From assembly GCA_030737875.1 (NCBI GenBank), contig CM060922.1, positions 759,697,603 through 759,761,602 of the forward strand: 64,000 nucleotides of DNA, in the 5' to 3' direction. This document shows positions 21,024 to 35,289 of the stretch, in pieces. Each line of letters opens with the position of its first letter. The stretch's first letter is position 1. A program made the position numbers and the translations under genes. The notes under the pieces are model-generated. The model worked only from the letters and a program-made list of their open reading frames with translations, did not search any database and was not told where the DNA came from. This stretch comes from Allium sativum (taxonomy: Eukaryota; Streptophyta; Magnoliopsida; Asparagales; Amaryllidaceae).

Positions 21024-24000
21024 TGTAATGACCCGGATTTTCGGCGACTTTGGTTATCGACATAAGCACGATGTCGATAACCAAAACATCGAAAAATCCC
21101 GGTAATTAATGAAAGAAATTAGAGGGTGAGAATAGATAAGATAGAAACTTAGAATATAAGAAGAAGAAGAACACAACATCAGAGTAACACGAACCTCACA
21201 TCGGAACGAATAAATATATTTCATAACATAACTTTGAAATACAAATCTGTACTTGAATATACATATCATTATCAAAGTACAACACTTACAACACAGCGGA
21301 AATAACTATAGCTATATGATCCTGAAGCCTCCTGCTCCAAGCTCTTCAAATGTATCTGTAAAATCCCGACTACTTGACTGCCCATACAAATTTAGGCACC
21401 CAAGAGTTTAGGGAAGACAACAAAATAAACTCCGGGTCAGTCATGGGACTGGTATGAGTAAACAGTTTAAAAACAGTTCGAACAAGTAAACGATATCTCA
21501 TTAGACCACGCCGCATAACGGAACGGGTTTTATTTTTATGAGAATCCAAAATATCTTTATATCAAAAACCTTTTGATATTATAATAATGTCTATCAACAC
21601 AATATAATAATCATCTAGCAGAAACGCTTTCATCTCACGTTCTACATATATGGTATACACTCAAAACCGCAAGCACTTATTGGGTAATGGATTTCCAACT
21701 ATGACAAGGTATGGAACCACCTTCTGCTAGTGTACCTCTAGAGAGGAATACACTAGGTTCAACAAGAACATCTTGCAACCCGGCCACACATGACCGACCA
21801 CTCGTTTCGCTTGAGTGTATCGAATGTATATCACCAACGGTTGGGATCAGCAACCGTTTCCCGAATGGGACAACATCAACAATAGATTTTTAGAAATAAA
21901 TGAAACTCTAGATCAGGTGATTATACACCCTACTTCGGTGCGACCGACTTAGCCATGCTGCCTGCCCGATTTCTGTCATTTACCGGATGTTGAGGCTAGA
22001 AGCTACGCTTTATCATCACATCAGATTCACTTTGAATGTCACATCATCAAATCCATCAAATCACCGATTGACGTCCTCAACAATACATTATGTGTTAGCT
22101 AAAAGAAGTTCCTTCTCCGCTTCCACTCTTGGTACGGTTGGAGAAATCAATATATGTGATCGTCTGGAAATACTCTGTCGGACATCCGTCCATACAAGTC
22201 ATCCAGGGACATGATGAACCGAAGGCACTATTCTGTAAACAGGATAGCCCTTGCATAACTCCGTCTTCAATTTCCTTTGGCATATATGATTCGCAACGCT
22301 TATGCCAATACAGAGTGGTTCTTTGGATAATAATCCAACCGGTCTCTCCATATTAACAACGTTAAAATGGTCAAAACTTCGATAGTCTGTGATTTAACTA
22401 TCGAATAAAAACAAGTGTGCAAACAACGATATTATTTCCAAATGGAAATTTATATCGATCAAACATCATTCCACTTTTATCTCCTTAGTTCATTAATCTA
22501 CTTATCTCCTGTTTCCCTATATTCAATATTTCTTATTTTCTAAATTTGGAAAATATACGTTATTAACAATGGAAAACATTTCCATTTCTTGTTTTCTTTA
22601 TTAGAAAACATTCCTGGTTTCTTTATTTGGAAAACATTTCCAAAGCTTCTTCATTGGACTTAGACAGATGTTTAAACAAACCATCGCGATGCCAACTCAA
22701 ACCATTTCCTTTACTGCCGAACCTTAACTCTTCCTTAGTTAAAAATGGAGTCAATCAAGTTGGGGTAGAACTACCTCTCAGACCTTAACTGAACAACGTT
22801 TCTAACTTTAAAATAGGCAAAGTTCACTTTATATCCCTTTTACTAACTTCCTTACTTAACCCTCCTTCGAATAGCTATATTCGATTTACTCTTTTCACTT
22901 AACTCTATTCGATTAACCCGTATCAATTAACTATATTGGACTAACACTATTGGGTTAACTCTATTTGACTAACGCTATTGATTTACTCACTTCACTTAAC
23001 TCCTTTCGAACAAACTATATTCGATAACTCCTTTTTCTTTCTTCGAATAAACTATATTCGATTAACTCCTTTTACTTTCTATTCTAATCGATTAACTAAC
23101 ATCGATTAACTCCTTTTTACTTTATTCTCTAATCGATTAAACTAACATCGATTAGCTCCTTTGCTTTAACTCTAATCGATTAAACTAACATCGATTAGCT
23201 CCTTTGCTTTAACTCTAATCGATTAAACTAACATCGATTAGCTCCTTTGCTTTAACTCTAATCGATTAAACTAACATCGATTAGCTCCTTTGCTTTAACT
23301 CTAATCGATTAAACTAACATCGATTAGCTCCTTTTTACTTTATTCTCTAATCGATTAACTAACATCGATTAACTCCTTTTACTTTCTATTCTAATCGATT
23401 AACTAACATCGATTAACTCCTTTTTACTTTAACACTAATCGATTTAACTAACATCGATTAACTTCCACTGTTAATATTGCTTGAACTTCCACTGTAAAAA
23501 TGAGTGCGACAAAACCATAGTCGAGCTCTACGAAACCCACACCAAAATGAAGAGAGACGCTCATAGAATCCAACCATGTATAGCATAGGATTTATTGATT
23601 TTATTTTGAATTTCTTTGATTTTCTTTTGTTCGTTGTTTTCATGGTAAAACGGGAATTAGTGGCGGCCTGTATTCGGTTTTATAGGATGGTTGAAATCTT
23701 TCTTTGGTTGTAAACGAGGGCGTGTGGCCTTGTTTGGTCCACATAATTTAGTTAGGATATTTTCTTTTTATTATATAATATTCGATTCAGTCTTCTAAAA
23801 TCACTGCGAACACATACGACGCCTAAAAATCATGAAAACTGACACGCTGATAGAATTTGACATTACGGTCCCAACGAAACTGGTTTCGTCGAATTCCGAC
23901 TTCGTATGCCGACACAGTGTATTTTTAACTGTCGAAATACTGACTGTATCTCACTCTAAAAATCCGTACGACCACACAGGGACTCTAAAAATCACGAAAC

Positions 24001-24805
24001 TGGAAATCTAACAACTATTTGATGTTGCGGATCCAACAAAACTAGTTTCGTCGAATTCTGAGGTCGTATGAAAAAGTGGCTATTTCTAAAGCGCTGAATA
24101 GACCATTTAAATATATAAATATATTTAAATATAATTAAATATAATATTAATAAATTAATATTATCGTATAAAATCACAGTGGAATACCATACAACTCTAG
24201 AATACTCCTATATGAATTTCTAACTTGATATTCACTTCTGGGTCAACCCGATATTCGATTTATATTGAAATCCCTTTTGAAAATATAAATAATCCCTCAA
24301 TAAATTATAAAGGAATTCCACAGCGACTTTTCTAAAATTTGATTTGGACATACATCAAAATCTACACGACGAAATCCCGATTTTTCTCTTCCACTAGAAA
24401 GATATACTCCACCAGCTCCACACGTTTCTTGTTTCACAGAAATCCGATTCAAAACGAATCCTGTACATTCAGTTGAAGTTCGAATCGCCCATTTACGAAC
24501 TGCAGCGCCATTTCGAGCTCGTTTATAATTATATTATAAACTATACGTTCAACTATCGCCGATTGAATATATTCGTTATTCAAATTCAAATTCCAAGCTG
24601 AATGAAATATCACAGATGATCCGGTTCACACCATATCGTCATTTCGGCCAATTCTGTTTATTCCAGAATTAAATATATTATTTAATTTATTATTTTAATT
24701 AAATATTCACCATTATTTAATCCCACGACCATTAAATTCACTAATCACCATTAATATAATTAAATAAAATTAATTATAATACCTCTGCCAATGCGGGTCA
24801 TTACA
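21024..24805 (-). mobile_element. D 5' LTR (right), with internal deletion
   Basis: Starts tgtaatgaccc and ends gggtcattaca, followed by the duplication ccttg. Nearly identical to the left LTR except that about 1.2 kb of the core is missing at about 23470 (join near aacttccactg) and element B is absent. The motif aacttccactg occurs near the junction twice, so the deletion may have been mediated by short repeats. The remnant tgtaccaac before 21024 suggests that a PBS was once adjacent. Confidence 0.85.
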
Positions 24806-25591
24806 CCTTGCCTTGGTTCACAGATGGAAATCCAACTTCCAATATGTGACATTTCGGTTTTGATTGTAGAGCCTAGTATTGGGGACATGATATATGATAC
24901 CCATGCCGTCTAGGATTGATGCATTTATATTTGAAGCTGTTTTATGCACTATGCACTTATAATCGTATCAAATGATTTGTTTTAAATGTACCAAGCATGT
25001 TTGGCTATTATAAGGGAAAATCCTATCCTCCGGCTTGCGTTGCATTATGTGATGGGACCTGGGTCTTATAATTGCTTCATTTTTCCAAAAAGCATCGCGC
25101 TGTTTGTTTTATGCATTGGTATTCTTGGGAGGAAACCCGTTTCGTGTTATACGGCGTGGTCCCTTTATTTACTTTATTTTTTTAAAGTAAAGATTTAATA
25201 ACTGTTTTATTTCTCACACTAGTCACATGACTGACCTGGAGTTTATTGTTTTAACCTAAAATCTGGGTGCCCCTATTTTCCACACGGGCAGCTAGTAGTT
25301 TCGGTTTTGCAGATATTATATTCACAGGATCCTGGTTTACAGCTGGAATGATATCCGTAAAGCTCTGTATCCGTTTATCTCTTTCAGTTGCGTTATGTAT
25401 TATTTTCCTCTGCTATGAAATGTAATCTAAATTTCTGATATTTATCAAATGTATATTATTGGTTCATACTCTGTATATTCTTGTACTCTGATGTAAATTG
25501 TTGTAATAACAATGAAATGTTCTTCTGTTTGCATTCTGATCTGTCGTGTTCTCAACTCAATCCGGGCTTTCCTTGGGGAAGTTTGGGTCGT
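24806..25591 (+). mobile_element. Element E LTR, right portion and terminus
   Basis: Continues E after the ccttg duplication; ccttgccttggttcacagatgg corresponds to 4620-4640 in E's first copy. It contains the shared LTR block (25215-25300, ctcacactagtcacatgactg) and ends gaagtttgggtcgtttca at about 25591. No PBS follows, so this is a 3' or solo LTR end, or an LTR cut by recombination. The open frame 24986-25198 covers LTR sequence and is not supported as a gene. Confidence 0.7.
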
Positions 25592-25926
25592 TTCATTTAA
25601 AATAATGAATATTTTAACATATTATTCAGAAAAGAATCAAAGTATGATTTTGATGTTCGATTTTGAATGGACACAACAAAATATAAAAATATGAAGTCGG
25701 GTTAAGTATAGAAAGGCCATTTTAACCCGAACGGGTTTATTGATTGATTTATTTTATAATGAATATCGAAAAGAAGTGATTTAAAATTCAGATATTTTGA
25801 AAATATTATTTTAATATTATAATGATATGGAATATTCAATTTTAATCTAAAATTGAAATGGAAGTTGAAATCGTTTTAAAATGAATTTATAAACGATTTA
25901 TAAAATATGTTTTAAATGGAAATCGA

Positions 25927-25963
<37 letters not shown>

Positions 25964-26576
25964 GGCCTGAATAGAACGCGTCGCGGAACGACCATTCGCG
26001 AATTTCGACCATTAACTTCAAATTGATGTAGCGGGAGATCCGACCGTCGGATTCTCCTAAAACTAGAACCGTTGGGTTCGTATCGAAAAGCGCTTTCCAA
26101 CGAATATAAGAGATTTAAACTTGATTGGATGGATTTCAAATTATGTCCAAATCAATTTTAGAAAAGGTCGCTATGGGTGCAGTTCGGTGGCCATTATTGG
26201 AAACCGACTGAAATGGTGATAATAAAATTTTTAAAAACCTGGAAAAATTATGTAAAATCATAATAAATGATTTGGAAAGATTTTCGATGAAAAATTCCAT
26301 ATCCGAAATGATAAAAATATATTTTTATCGAAATGAACTAGTTATTTATTAGAATAATAATTCAATGTTTTTAAATAAATAAATTGGATTTGAAATGGTT
26401 TGGATATAACCAGAATTTTCCAACGAATAAATTGGAATGGAAATAATCATTGGAATATTTCGATATTGGATTCCGTGATTATACGGATGTTGTTGAGGAA
26501 TTTGAAAGATACATATATCGTTATTCCCAATACGATATTTGTTGATTTCAGAATTTGATATTGAATATAAGCCGAT
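25592..26576 (+). mobile_element. LTR-like remnant X, interrupted by F
   Basis: A non-coding AT-rich segment similar to 3475-3610 of the E LTR (gaccgtcggattctcc, then a ctttccaacgaatata-type motif). It is therefore part of a related + strand LTR. It includes a (TA)n run at 25929-25961 and stops at the F boundary (tgtaacgacc at 26577). Its continuation would lie to the right of F, beyond the window. Confidence 0.55.
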
Positions 26577-29500
26577 TGTAACGACCAGAGGATTTTCGGC
26601 CCTAAAAATCGACATAAATACCTTTACCGTAACTCATGCCGATCTTCCAAACACCGAAAACACTAGAACGTTATTAGAAAGAATTTAGAGGGTGAGATAA
26701 GAAAGAAAGAAATATTAGAATAGAAGAAGAAGAAGAATCAACACAACACAGAGTCTCACATCGCAGCGGAACAGAATATAATACAAAAATAACTTTATTG
26801 AGAGCTTTAAATAAAACTTACAATATCAGAGTACATCACACAACGGGACAGTTATAATAACCTGTTCCCATATACAACACACAGCGGAATAGTAGTTATG
26901 TAATATCATACGTCTGAACTCTTCCAGCTCGTCTCTTTACAACATTCGATAACCAGAACCTGTACACCCCGGGCTAACCCGAGCATTTACAAAACACCAG
27001 GTCTGTCTGGTGAACCCGAGTGAAAAAAAACCCGCACAGTATTAAGGGTATCACACAACCTGATTTTAAAGTTAAAATCTTTTCGAAAGAAAAGGATAAT
27101 CGTAAGACCAAATCCACACATAAACACGGACGGTTTTTTTACCTTACGATAACCCAAAACATTTTTTTTTGAAACCAATATCTTGTCTGATATTATGATA
27201 ATGTCTAAATATAAGTAAATATCAATCTAGTGGAACGCTTGCAACTCACGCTCCACATATATAGTATACAATCAAACCGCGGGCGCTTATTGGAAATTGG
27301 ATTCCGATTATGACAAGGTATGGGACCACCTGCCGATAGTGTATCTCTAGAGGCGAATACACTGGGTTCAACAAGAACGTCTTGCAACCCGGCCCTCACA
27401 TGACCGACCACTCATTTCGCTTGAGTGTATCGAATGTATATCACCAACGGTTGGGAGCTACCCACCGTCTTCCCCAAAAGGGACAGCATCGAAATAGATT
27501 TAAGAAACAAAAGGATTTTCTCTAGATAGGTGATTATACACCCTAATGGGAGCGACACACATAGCCATGCTGCCTGCCCGATTTCTGTCATTTCCCGGTT
27601 GATGAGGCTTGAGGATTGAATTTCCTTTACAATACCTGGCCACCATTCACTTTGAATGCCACATCGTCAGATCCGTCAGATATCACCAATTGACGTCCAC
27701 AAGAATACTCTAGTTGGGAGCTAACCAACTATAACACGTTTTGAAGAAATCAACGTACGTGATCCTTTGGAAATACTCTATCAGACACTCATCCATACAA
27801 GTCATCCAGGAACAGGATGAACCGAAGGTACTCTCCTACTGCATATCAAATAGGAATCACCCCATGGATCAGTAGCGAGAAGTCCTTGCAACCCATAGAT
27901 CCCGACCACAACAGAACCACAGTACATCTCTGGATGCAGACCAGAGATTATTAGAAGTTCTTCCGTTTACAAAAATCAACGGTCTTCAATGCTCCATCTC
28001 GATCATCTCTAATATCTTCACGTATTTGTTGGTCGGAATGGTTTTCGAATATAAATTCGATCCCGGTCTTTCCATACCAACAATCGTATTGGACAGATTT
28101 GATAGTCGGTGATTTAACTATCAAAATAAACAGTGTTTCAACCATGACAACCCAATGAGTTCACTGGTTGGGTATTCAGCACCACTTGGCCCTTTCTAAT
28201 TAAAACATGTATAATTTAAAACTCTTAAATACTTCAATATTTTAAATATAGTTTTCTCTACATAAGATTATTCTATAAACAAATTCACTTTCAATACTTA
28301 GAAATATCTTATATCATATTTTGTTTCTATTTTCAATTTCAAACATTAGCCATGTTATTATAATATTGGGAAAAATCATTTAACTTATTCCTCGTAAAAC
28401 GACTTTACAAAATATCAGTTATTTCATTACTTGATCAATACAAATACTTATTATGATAGAATAAAATTCAACTTTACGTTTCCTTTCTAAACTTGCGGAT
28501 CTCGTTATAATTTTACGCAATCTCCCTTTTTCTCCTTTTACTTTGAAATTGTCATGTTATATATATATTCCAAATCTTTATCAAAATGTTGCGTTATTAT
28601 TTCTCTAATGAAATAATAAATTTCAATAACCTCTTTTACCATTACAACTAATATCACCTTAAGATATTCCTGATGTCGTTCAAGTTGGGGTATTTTAATT
28701 ACCTCTCAGACCTTGATCAACAACGTTCATATCTAAAGACAAATACGAGTTGTAATACCGAACACATATTTCATTCTAATATCAATATAAATTTCATTTA
28801 CTGAACTATTCAAAATATGGTTATTAGAAAACCTTCTTACACTTGAAAATCTCTTGCTCGAATATAACATCTTTCCTTAATTTAATAATTAAGAACTTTA
28901 TAAAACACCACTTTTTAACCTCTTCCTTTTTAAACAATTTCATCTCATAATTCCGATTTGCTTACAAATCTCATACCCCGCTTCTTTTACCAAATTCCCT
29001 TTACCAAACTCTTTTCAATCGATTCGACCATTCCCCACTTTAAGAATCTTATTTCAACTTTCCCCCTTACTTAATCCCACAATTAAGTAACAATGCTTTA
29101 ACATTTTAAAACCTCATTAATGTAATCCTGGTTTATCATAAACCTTTTTATCTTAATTTTCTTTTTAAAAGATCTTATTAAAATTAAAACAGTATTCACC
29201 AAACTATTTTATTAGGGTAATTCAAATCAAACAAATTTAAAATCAATTCCAATTTCAATGGTTGACTTAGTCAACCCAAGGCACGGTTATTTCGTTAACC
29301 CATTCCAATCCATTCTCACTTTGAATTAATTAATAATATAATTAATTTAAATCATTCCATTAAATTAATTATCAATAACCACTTTTCCAAATTTTAACCG
29401 TTAAGGTTAATTTCTATTCCCATAATTATAAATCTGATTAATCTCAGAATTTACTTTGTAAAATCAATTTATAATTAATTATAAAAATAAATTTTTATTT

Positions 29501-30789
29501 CCTTTTATTAAAGTTTTATTCAAAATATACATTTCAAAATCTATCTCCAGTTATAAAATATATTTTATAACTTTATCTCTATCGATTCACCTGACGATGA
29601 ATCAATATTAACAAAATGATTTACTTTTAGGCCATTTACTGCCGATTACTCAACCAATATAGCCCATTGGTTAAAACACAACACATGTTGACTTTTCAGT
29701 CAATGATCACTATTAAGTCAATAACCCAATCATGACTGTTCATATATGATAATATGAAGAAAAAAATATTTGAGGAATTCGGTTGGATCCCTCCAACCTG
29801 TTCTTCCCTGTATACAAACGGTTATCTCCACACAGTTTAAAACAATTCAAACAGATCAAACAATCCAAACCATTAAACACGTTTATTAATAAACGTGACC
29901 AATAAGGTAAGTTACCTTTATTGGAACTAATCGTTAAAATAACGGTTTAGTATTTTACTGAAATTAACCAATGGTTTAATTTCATCAGTTAAATCAACAA
30001 ATAAATATGTGACTAGCAAACAGTCAATCATCAGTAAACAAAGCACACAACATAAAAACTCAATTTATATAAAATATAAATGGGGAAAACTGAGTGAGTT
30101 TAACTCACCTCAGGTTGATTTCATTGTTAACGGCTAGTTTTAATTAAATTAAATAGTCGTTTAATTTAATTAAAATGCCGTTGATCCCAATTCCTGTCCA
30201 GTTCTGGTCCAAGACGTAATGTTCGTCAATGATTCCAACGACACTTTGTTTGTCCAATTATTAATATAGAATTTGGGTTGACTGTTTTCTCCACTATTCT
30301 CGTGAAAACATGAGCCCTGCTTTGGTTTCTTCATTCCATTTTACCTAAGACAAAAGTGATTAGAGTAATTATCGTTCAAGTAAATCACTATGTTAATTTA
30401 TATAATTAACTTTTAATTAGTCTTATTTAATTAATTTACATGGTTTAGAATCCATAACTAGGCCGATGAAACTTTCGTCCGTCCACTTGCTTTGGTTTGA
30501 ATTTGTCATCAGCACACCCGGTCCTGTGTGCCAACCAAGATCAACTAAGGATTCCTTAAATCACCTCATTAAGTTTAGTCACTAATCACGCTTGAAACAA
30601 TGTGGCCAATTCAGCATGTTTCCCCCCTTTCGATTGTTCGATACCCCGATGCCTGCAACAATCCATTATTAGCATCCATAACCCTTAATTTATAATTAAC
30701 AAGTTTTAGTTACCATTTCTGTACCCTACTGATTCCAGGTCAACGTCCTTCTTTGGTTCAAAACCGATCCGCGCCTTTATAACGTCCTT

Positions 30790-31364
30790 GCGTTATGCTG
30801 CTCTTTCCCAGTGTTGTCCATTTCGCTTTAGCACCTTTCGTATGTTATTTTCTATTTTTTATGAACATTCGGGTAACCAAAAATGGACAGGCCGACCCTT
30901 CTCTTAGTTGTTTCCTTCGTTCCAATCCCTTTAAGTGTTGTCTGCTCCATCACGTTGTCTTCCATTCGCAGCTCAAACCCACAGCCTTTCACCGCACCCT
31001 CAATACTTCGCCAGAGACTGATTAGAACCTCCCCTTCCACGCGCCACTCCTTCACCGACCAACCCCATGTACAGCTTACTACCCAAAAATCCCCAACGCC
31101 CGAAAACCCACATCAAACGTCAACGCTGCTCCGCCCAATTCAGACCACAAACTTGCACAGAAATAGATCGCCACCGTTGAAACGGTCGGCCTTGATGAGC
31201 ACAACAATATGGCTATTGAACATATTAACATTTGAGAAATGGATTAGAAGAAAACGCGAGGGAAAGAAGGAAGAGTTTTGGAAATACATTCTGTTGATGG
31301 CGGCTCGGTATATTGATTGACCGAGAGCTAGGTTTTTGACGTAGAAAAATGTGTATTTATAGTG
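30790..31364 (-). promoter_or_regulatory. F LTR promoter and GC-rich leader core
   Basis: On the minus strand a good TATA box (cactataaatacac, core 31354-31361) is followed by about 500 bp of GC-rich sequence, including a minus-strand open frame of 67 codons (30852-31055) that I do not recognise. The + strand open frames over the same interval (30795-31025, 30883-31320) are shadows. The layout of TATA box, GC-rich leader and AT-rich remainder is the clearest example of the plan seen in D, E, G and H. Transcription start near 31325 is inferred from the TATA position. Confidence 0.55.
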
Positions 31365-32390
31365 TTAGGGTATATTAAAATATTATTTATGAAACTTCGC
31401 GGCGAAGTAACACGCAGAAACCACCACAAACGACTTCTGTTTACTGATAAAAAAGCTAATCTTAGTATAAAAAGGTATTCCGGACCCAATGGGACAAGTT
31501 TCGTCGAATTCCGACATCATTTGAAAAAAATTCCTTTATAAAACCAGAAATAAACACGCGTTTTAATTTTTCACGATCACTAGATAAATCCAATCAACTT
31601 GAAACTTCTAAATCCTACAATAATTTTTCAATACGAACCCAATGGCACCAGTTTCATCGCATTCTGAGACTGTTTTCCTGGTAGGCCATTTTTACGCGCA
31701 CCGCAATGCCATTCTGGACATCAAATTTCACGGTCTCCAAAAATAACAAACTATATACCTATCCTGACTCTAATCGACGATACGAACTCAACGGAATTGG
31801 TTTCATGGCCTAATTCGATCGTCTGTTCAAGTTATACCCAAATAACCCTTTATTAAATTAATTACGCGCTAAAGAAATTGAACTGGCGTTTGTGGCTACC
31901 GTGGTCACATACGACATCGGTTTGCCACTCCATTCAACACCGTACAATAATTTAATGATATGGTTCCAATGAAACTGATTTCGTCGAAATCTGAGTCCGT
32001 TTGCAAAACGGCTATTTTAACGCGTATATTTTAAATAACGATTTCCACAGCGATTATATCAAAATTTCATTTGGCCATAACTTACAAATTATAACACGAA
32101 ATCTGAATTTTCCTCTTTCATATGAAAATTATCAAGAATACGGTTCTAACGTTTCTCGTTTCACATAAATCCGACTTATATCGGATCATATATTCTCAGT
32201 TGAAATTCAAAACCAAATATTACGAACTGCCGCGCGATTTCGAGCTCGTTTTATATTATAAATAAAATACAACGTTTAAACTTCATTTTAAATAACGAAT
32301 TAAATATTAGAATCCATAAATACCCCAAATAAAATATTTAAGATAATAAATTAAATTAAATATTTGATGGCCAAAATCCGGGTCGTTACA

Positions 32391-33306
32391 TTCTTCCCCC
32401 CTTAAAATAATTTCGTCCTCGAAATTGCTAAGGTAAGAAAGAACGTTACAAACCCATTATCTTTACAAAAATAATAAATTTAAAACTCGATTTTTATTTC
32501 CAAAACTAATCTAATTGGTCTTAAAACCAATTTATTCCAAATAAAATAATTTTCCAAAAATCTTCAAAAAAAATTCTAACACCTTAAATTTTTGAATTTT
32601 TTTGGCAGAGTCTCCCCTGTACGGAGGACATCTGCAATATCGCAAGTTCAAGAAATATATATCCATCGACCAACAGGGTCAGAAAAATTCAAAAACCCAA
32701 CTCAAAACCCAAATAAAAACCAAAATTTCATATTCTGCATAGGCGTACCTTTTTGCGAGCGTTATTATGCGGTAAGCAATATTTTATATTCGAGCTTGCT
32801 TAGTTATTATGTAGCTCTATTCAAACTGGATTTAATTAACTCCAGGATTTTCTGTTGGATGGATTTTAAAGATGAATTTGGCACTTCTGCACCTGTTCTC
32901 AACTCAAATATATTTCATTAGCCCCCAAAACAACATCAATTAGTTTTAAATATCCGTATCATACGATCCAACCAGTTCTACACACAATCTAATCCACATG
33001 AGATTATAATCATTTATAATCACTTCATTTATTTCTTTAATTATCCATTCAGGTTTATTAATCTGGATTATTTATCCAACTTATTTATTTCATATTGGTT
33101 TCAAACCAAGTCTATCATTTTCAGATTTATATTCAAGCAATCAACAACACAATCCAAACACATTATTCAAATCAATATTAACAAATCAATCGATTTCCCA
33201 TATCATAATAAATTGGGAAATCAATACCTTTATTATAAAATAAATTAGGCAAAAATAATTTCAAAAATAATTTTATATCAAATTACAAATACGCACTCTC
33301 ATATAT
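32391..33306 (-). mobile_element. F internal domain, interrupted by G
   Basis: Non-coding. It starts at the PPT complement and holds the internal block common to D and H (near 32740-32760, aggcgtacctttttgcgag). The end at 33265-33306 resembles H just before its leader (ttatatcaaattacaaat against 55248-55270), so G inserted close to F's PBS side. The open frame 32592-32921 has no recognised motif. Confidence 0.7.
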
Positions 33307-34619
33307 TGTAACAACCCGGAAAATTAGAACCAGTTTAAAATTTTATTAGGAAGTTTTGTGCCTGAATTTCTGTTTCAAGTAACATATTGTGTTCTTCATT
33401 TTGTTAAATTGAAACTAAATCTGTATAAGTTATATCGCAATGATTTATTTTAGACCATTGGTTTTATAAGTTTAATTTGGAGTCTAACTTATAGATCCAG
33501 GATTCTGTGTTCATTTTAATAAATAAAATTTTATCTTAAAGATTTATTTGAACTTTATGCTCAATTAGTTAAATGTTAAATTGGTGGTCCATGTTTTATC
33601 TTTCCTAATTAAGTGTAACACTAGACTGGATAGTTTATATATATACGTTATATTTATATATATATTAATTTGATTTAACATTGAACCTATTAAATGTATG
33701 TATGAGATAAATTATGTCTATTTTAAATTTAGTATTGACATTAATTGTAATATTGCCATTAATTGTATTAACTTAATTAAAATATTGCTATCTAAGAATA
33801 ATTATGTGTTAATTGAAATCAATGCGTTGTTTATAGAAAACTTGCATTTATCTTAAAAAGAATATTCTAACAAAATTAATTGATTTAAATTTGAAACCAT
33901 GAACTAAGGAAACACATGATTTTTAGCGTGTGGATTTATAATCCACATTTATCTGTATGCTATGTAATAGCAGTTACATTATGTTTCTTTTAATTGTGTA
34001 TCAATGAAACTAATGAGAATAATGACAATATATGGAGGCTAATGAATTTAATACTGTGACATATATATTATAAGATTTGATTGTTTTACCTTTTGTATTT
34101 ATTAGTAGTTTTCTCATTTGTCATATTTCAAAATTGCCTATAAATTGATTCTAATTCATTCATATGTACAGAGTTATCAATTAACCATACTTGCATACTA
34201 TTAACTATTATGTCACACAATTGAGGAATGAACCTATTTGCTATATATATATAAATAAAATAAAATAAAAAAGGTTTTTTTTTCATATCTCAGCACTGTT
34301 TATGTATTCACACAAATGGATGTATTTGATGCACCTTTATAATACCATAAATTAAGTTTCATTCAAGTTTCAATTGAATCAATATACATGTTGTCCTTTA
34401 TTTATTTCGTTTACTTATGTGATATGCCTTCTTATTACACTTACCCGCATGCTAATACAGTATCAATTTATACCATGAATAATTTTGATTAATAGCATTT
34501 ATGAATCAATCAATACAAATTAAAGAAAAATATAAAAGGTTTCTTTCTCCATTTTGTGTAATTTATGTATTCAGTTAATTACTTCTTTAAGGGAAAGAAA
34601 CTTATAGTTTTTTTTTCTT

Positions 34620-35072
34620 TCATATATATACTAGTTAGGACAAGTTTACGGTCAAAACACAAAACCGTATTCTAGAATACGTAGTTGCCGCCCTTTACAT
34701 TTTCAATGGCTGAAAACGCACAAAAACAATTTGTTAATTCCTCCTAGTCTACCACAAATTAAAATATGAAATCAAGACAAATAATCAAGAGCAAAGCAAG
34801 ATCTTTCTTCCTATGGGGATGATTAAATTACAAGAAGTATTCAGCATGGAAATCAAGCTCAGCCGTTAGCCGGCGTTTCTAGGGCTCAAGGGAGCTTCGA
34901 GTTTCATGCTATGGTAGGGGAAGGAAGGCGACGAGCAAGGCTTCGAAGTGGCGGGGTTGGATGGTGGACTCGGTGGTCTTGGGGCGTGCGATGGGGGTGA
35001 CTTGAGCGTGCGTTTTGGGTTTATTTCGAATGATCCAAGGAGAATGACGAAGACGGCCGGTGTTCCCTTCAC
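34620..35072 (+). other. G LTR TATA-like segment and GC-rich core
   Basis: A tatatatacta run at 34622-34633 precedes a GC-rich interval that begins near 34675. The antisense open frame 34866-35072 is proline- and serine-rich, and the sense strand has no long frame. By analogy with F this is probably the transcription start and leader of the element. That function is inferred only from the TATA box and the composition. Confidence 0.4.
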
Positions 35073-35289
35073 TAATCAATAATTCGATAAATTGGTGAGA
35101 TTTCTATTTTATAATATAAAATAAATTATTATTGAAATGTGAAATTTTATTTATTTCATATAAAGTTCATGCTGGTGTTGTGTGTATGTTTATTCAGTGT
35201 TCGTTATGATTGTGATGAATTATTGAATTGATTGGTGTGTCTCATATTTGTCAGAATATGATTGTTGAAATTAATGGTATCATGTTTGT

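Larger units (their letters stand above)
6002..24805 (-). mobile_element. Element D: non-coding LTR retrotransposon (LARD type)
   Basis: A minus-strand element flanked by the perfect 5-bp duplication ccttg. Its left LTR is 6002-15760 and carries nested element B; without B and one duplication it is about 5.0 kb. The internal domain starts at 15761. The right LTR is 21024-24805 and lacks about 1.2 kb present in the left copy (matching roughly 13250-14430). LTR ends are tgtaatgacc and gggtcattaca or a one-base variant. A PPT complement follows the left LTR (ttccccactt, 15763-15772), and an initiator-Met PBS complement lies at 19260-19272. No gag or pol motifs are present. The segment 19274-21023 is rearranged and contains inverted copies of internal and LTR sequence. 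It is best described as a large retrotransposon derivative that depends on proteins supplied in trans. Confidence 0.85.
26577..33306 (-). mobile_element. Element F: non-coding LTR retrotransposon (LARD type), left part
   Basis: The 3' LTR 26577-32390 (5814 bp) begins tgtaacgacc and ends gggtcgttaca. A PPT complement (cttccccccttaa, 32393-32405) and the aatttcg hairpin (32409-32426) follow, then 0.9 kb of internal sequence before element G interrupts at 33307. The PBS and 5' LTR must lie beyond the window. The LTR carries a GC-rich leader core and a clear minus-strand TATA box. Short open frames are scattered and unrecognised. Family resemblance to D and H is shown by shared PPT flanks, LTR ends and a collinear LTR segment (27280-27700 against 39180-39359 plus 48911-49110). 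Confidence 0.8.

Noticed and set aside
30883..31320. 145-codon + strand open frame rich in P, S and T
   Set aside because: It is antisense to the F LTR, and the TATA box and leader are on the minus strand. Composition reflects the GC-rich core, with no known domain.
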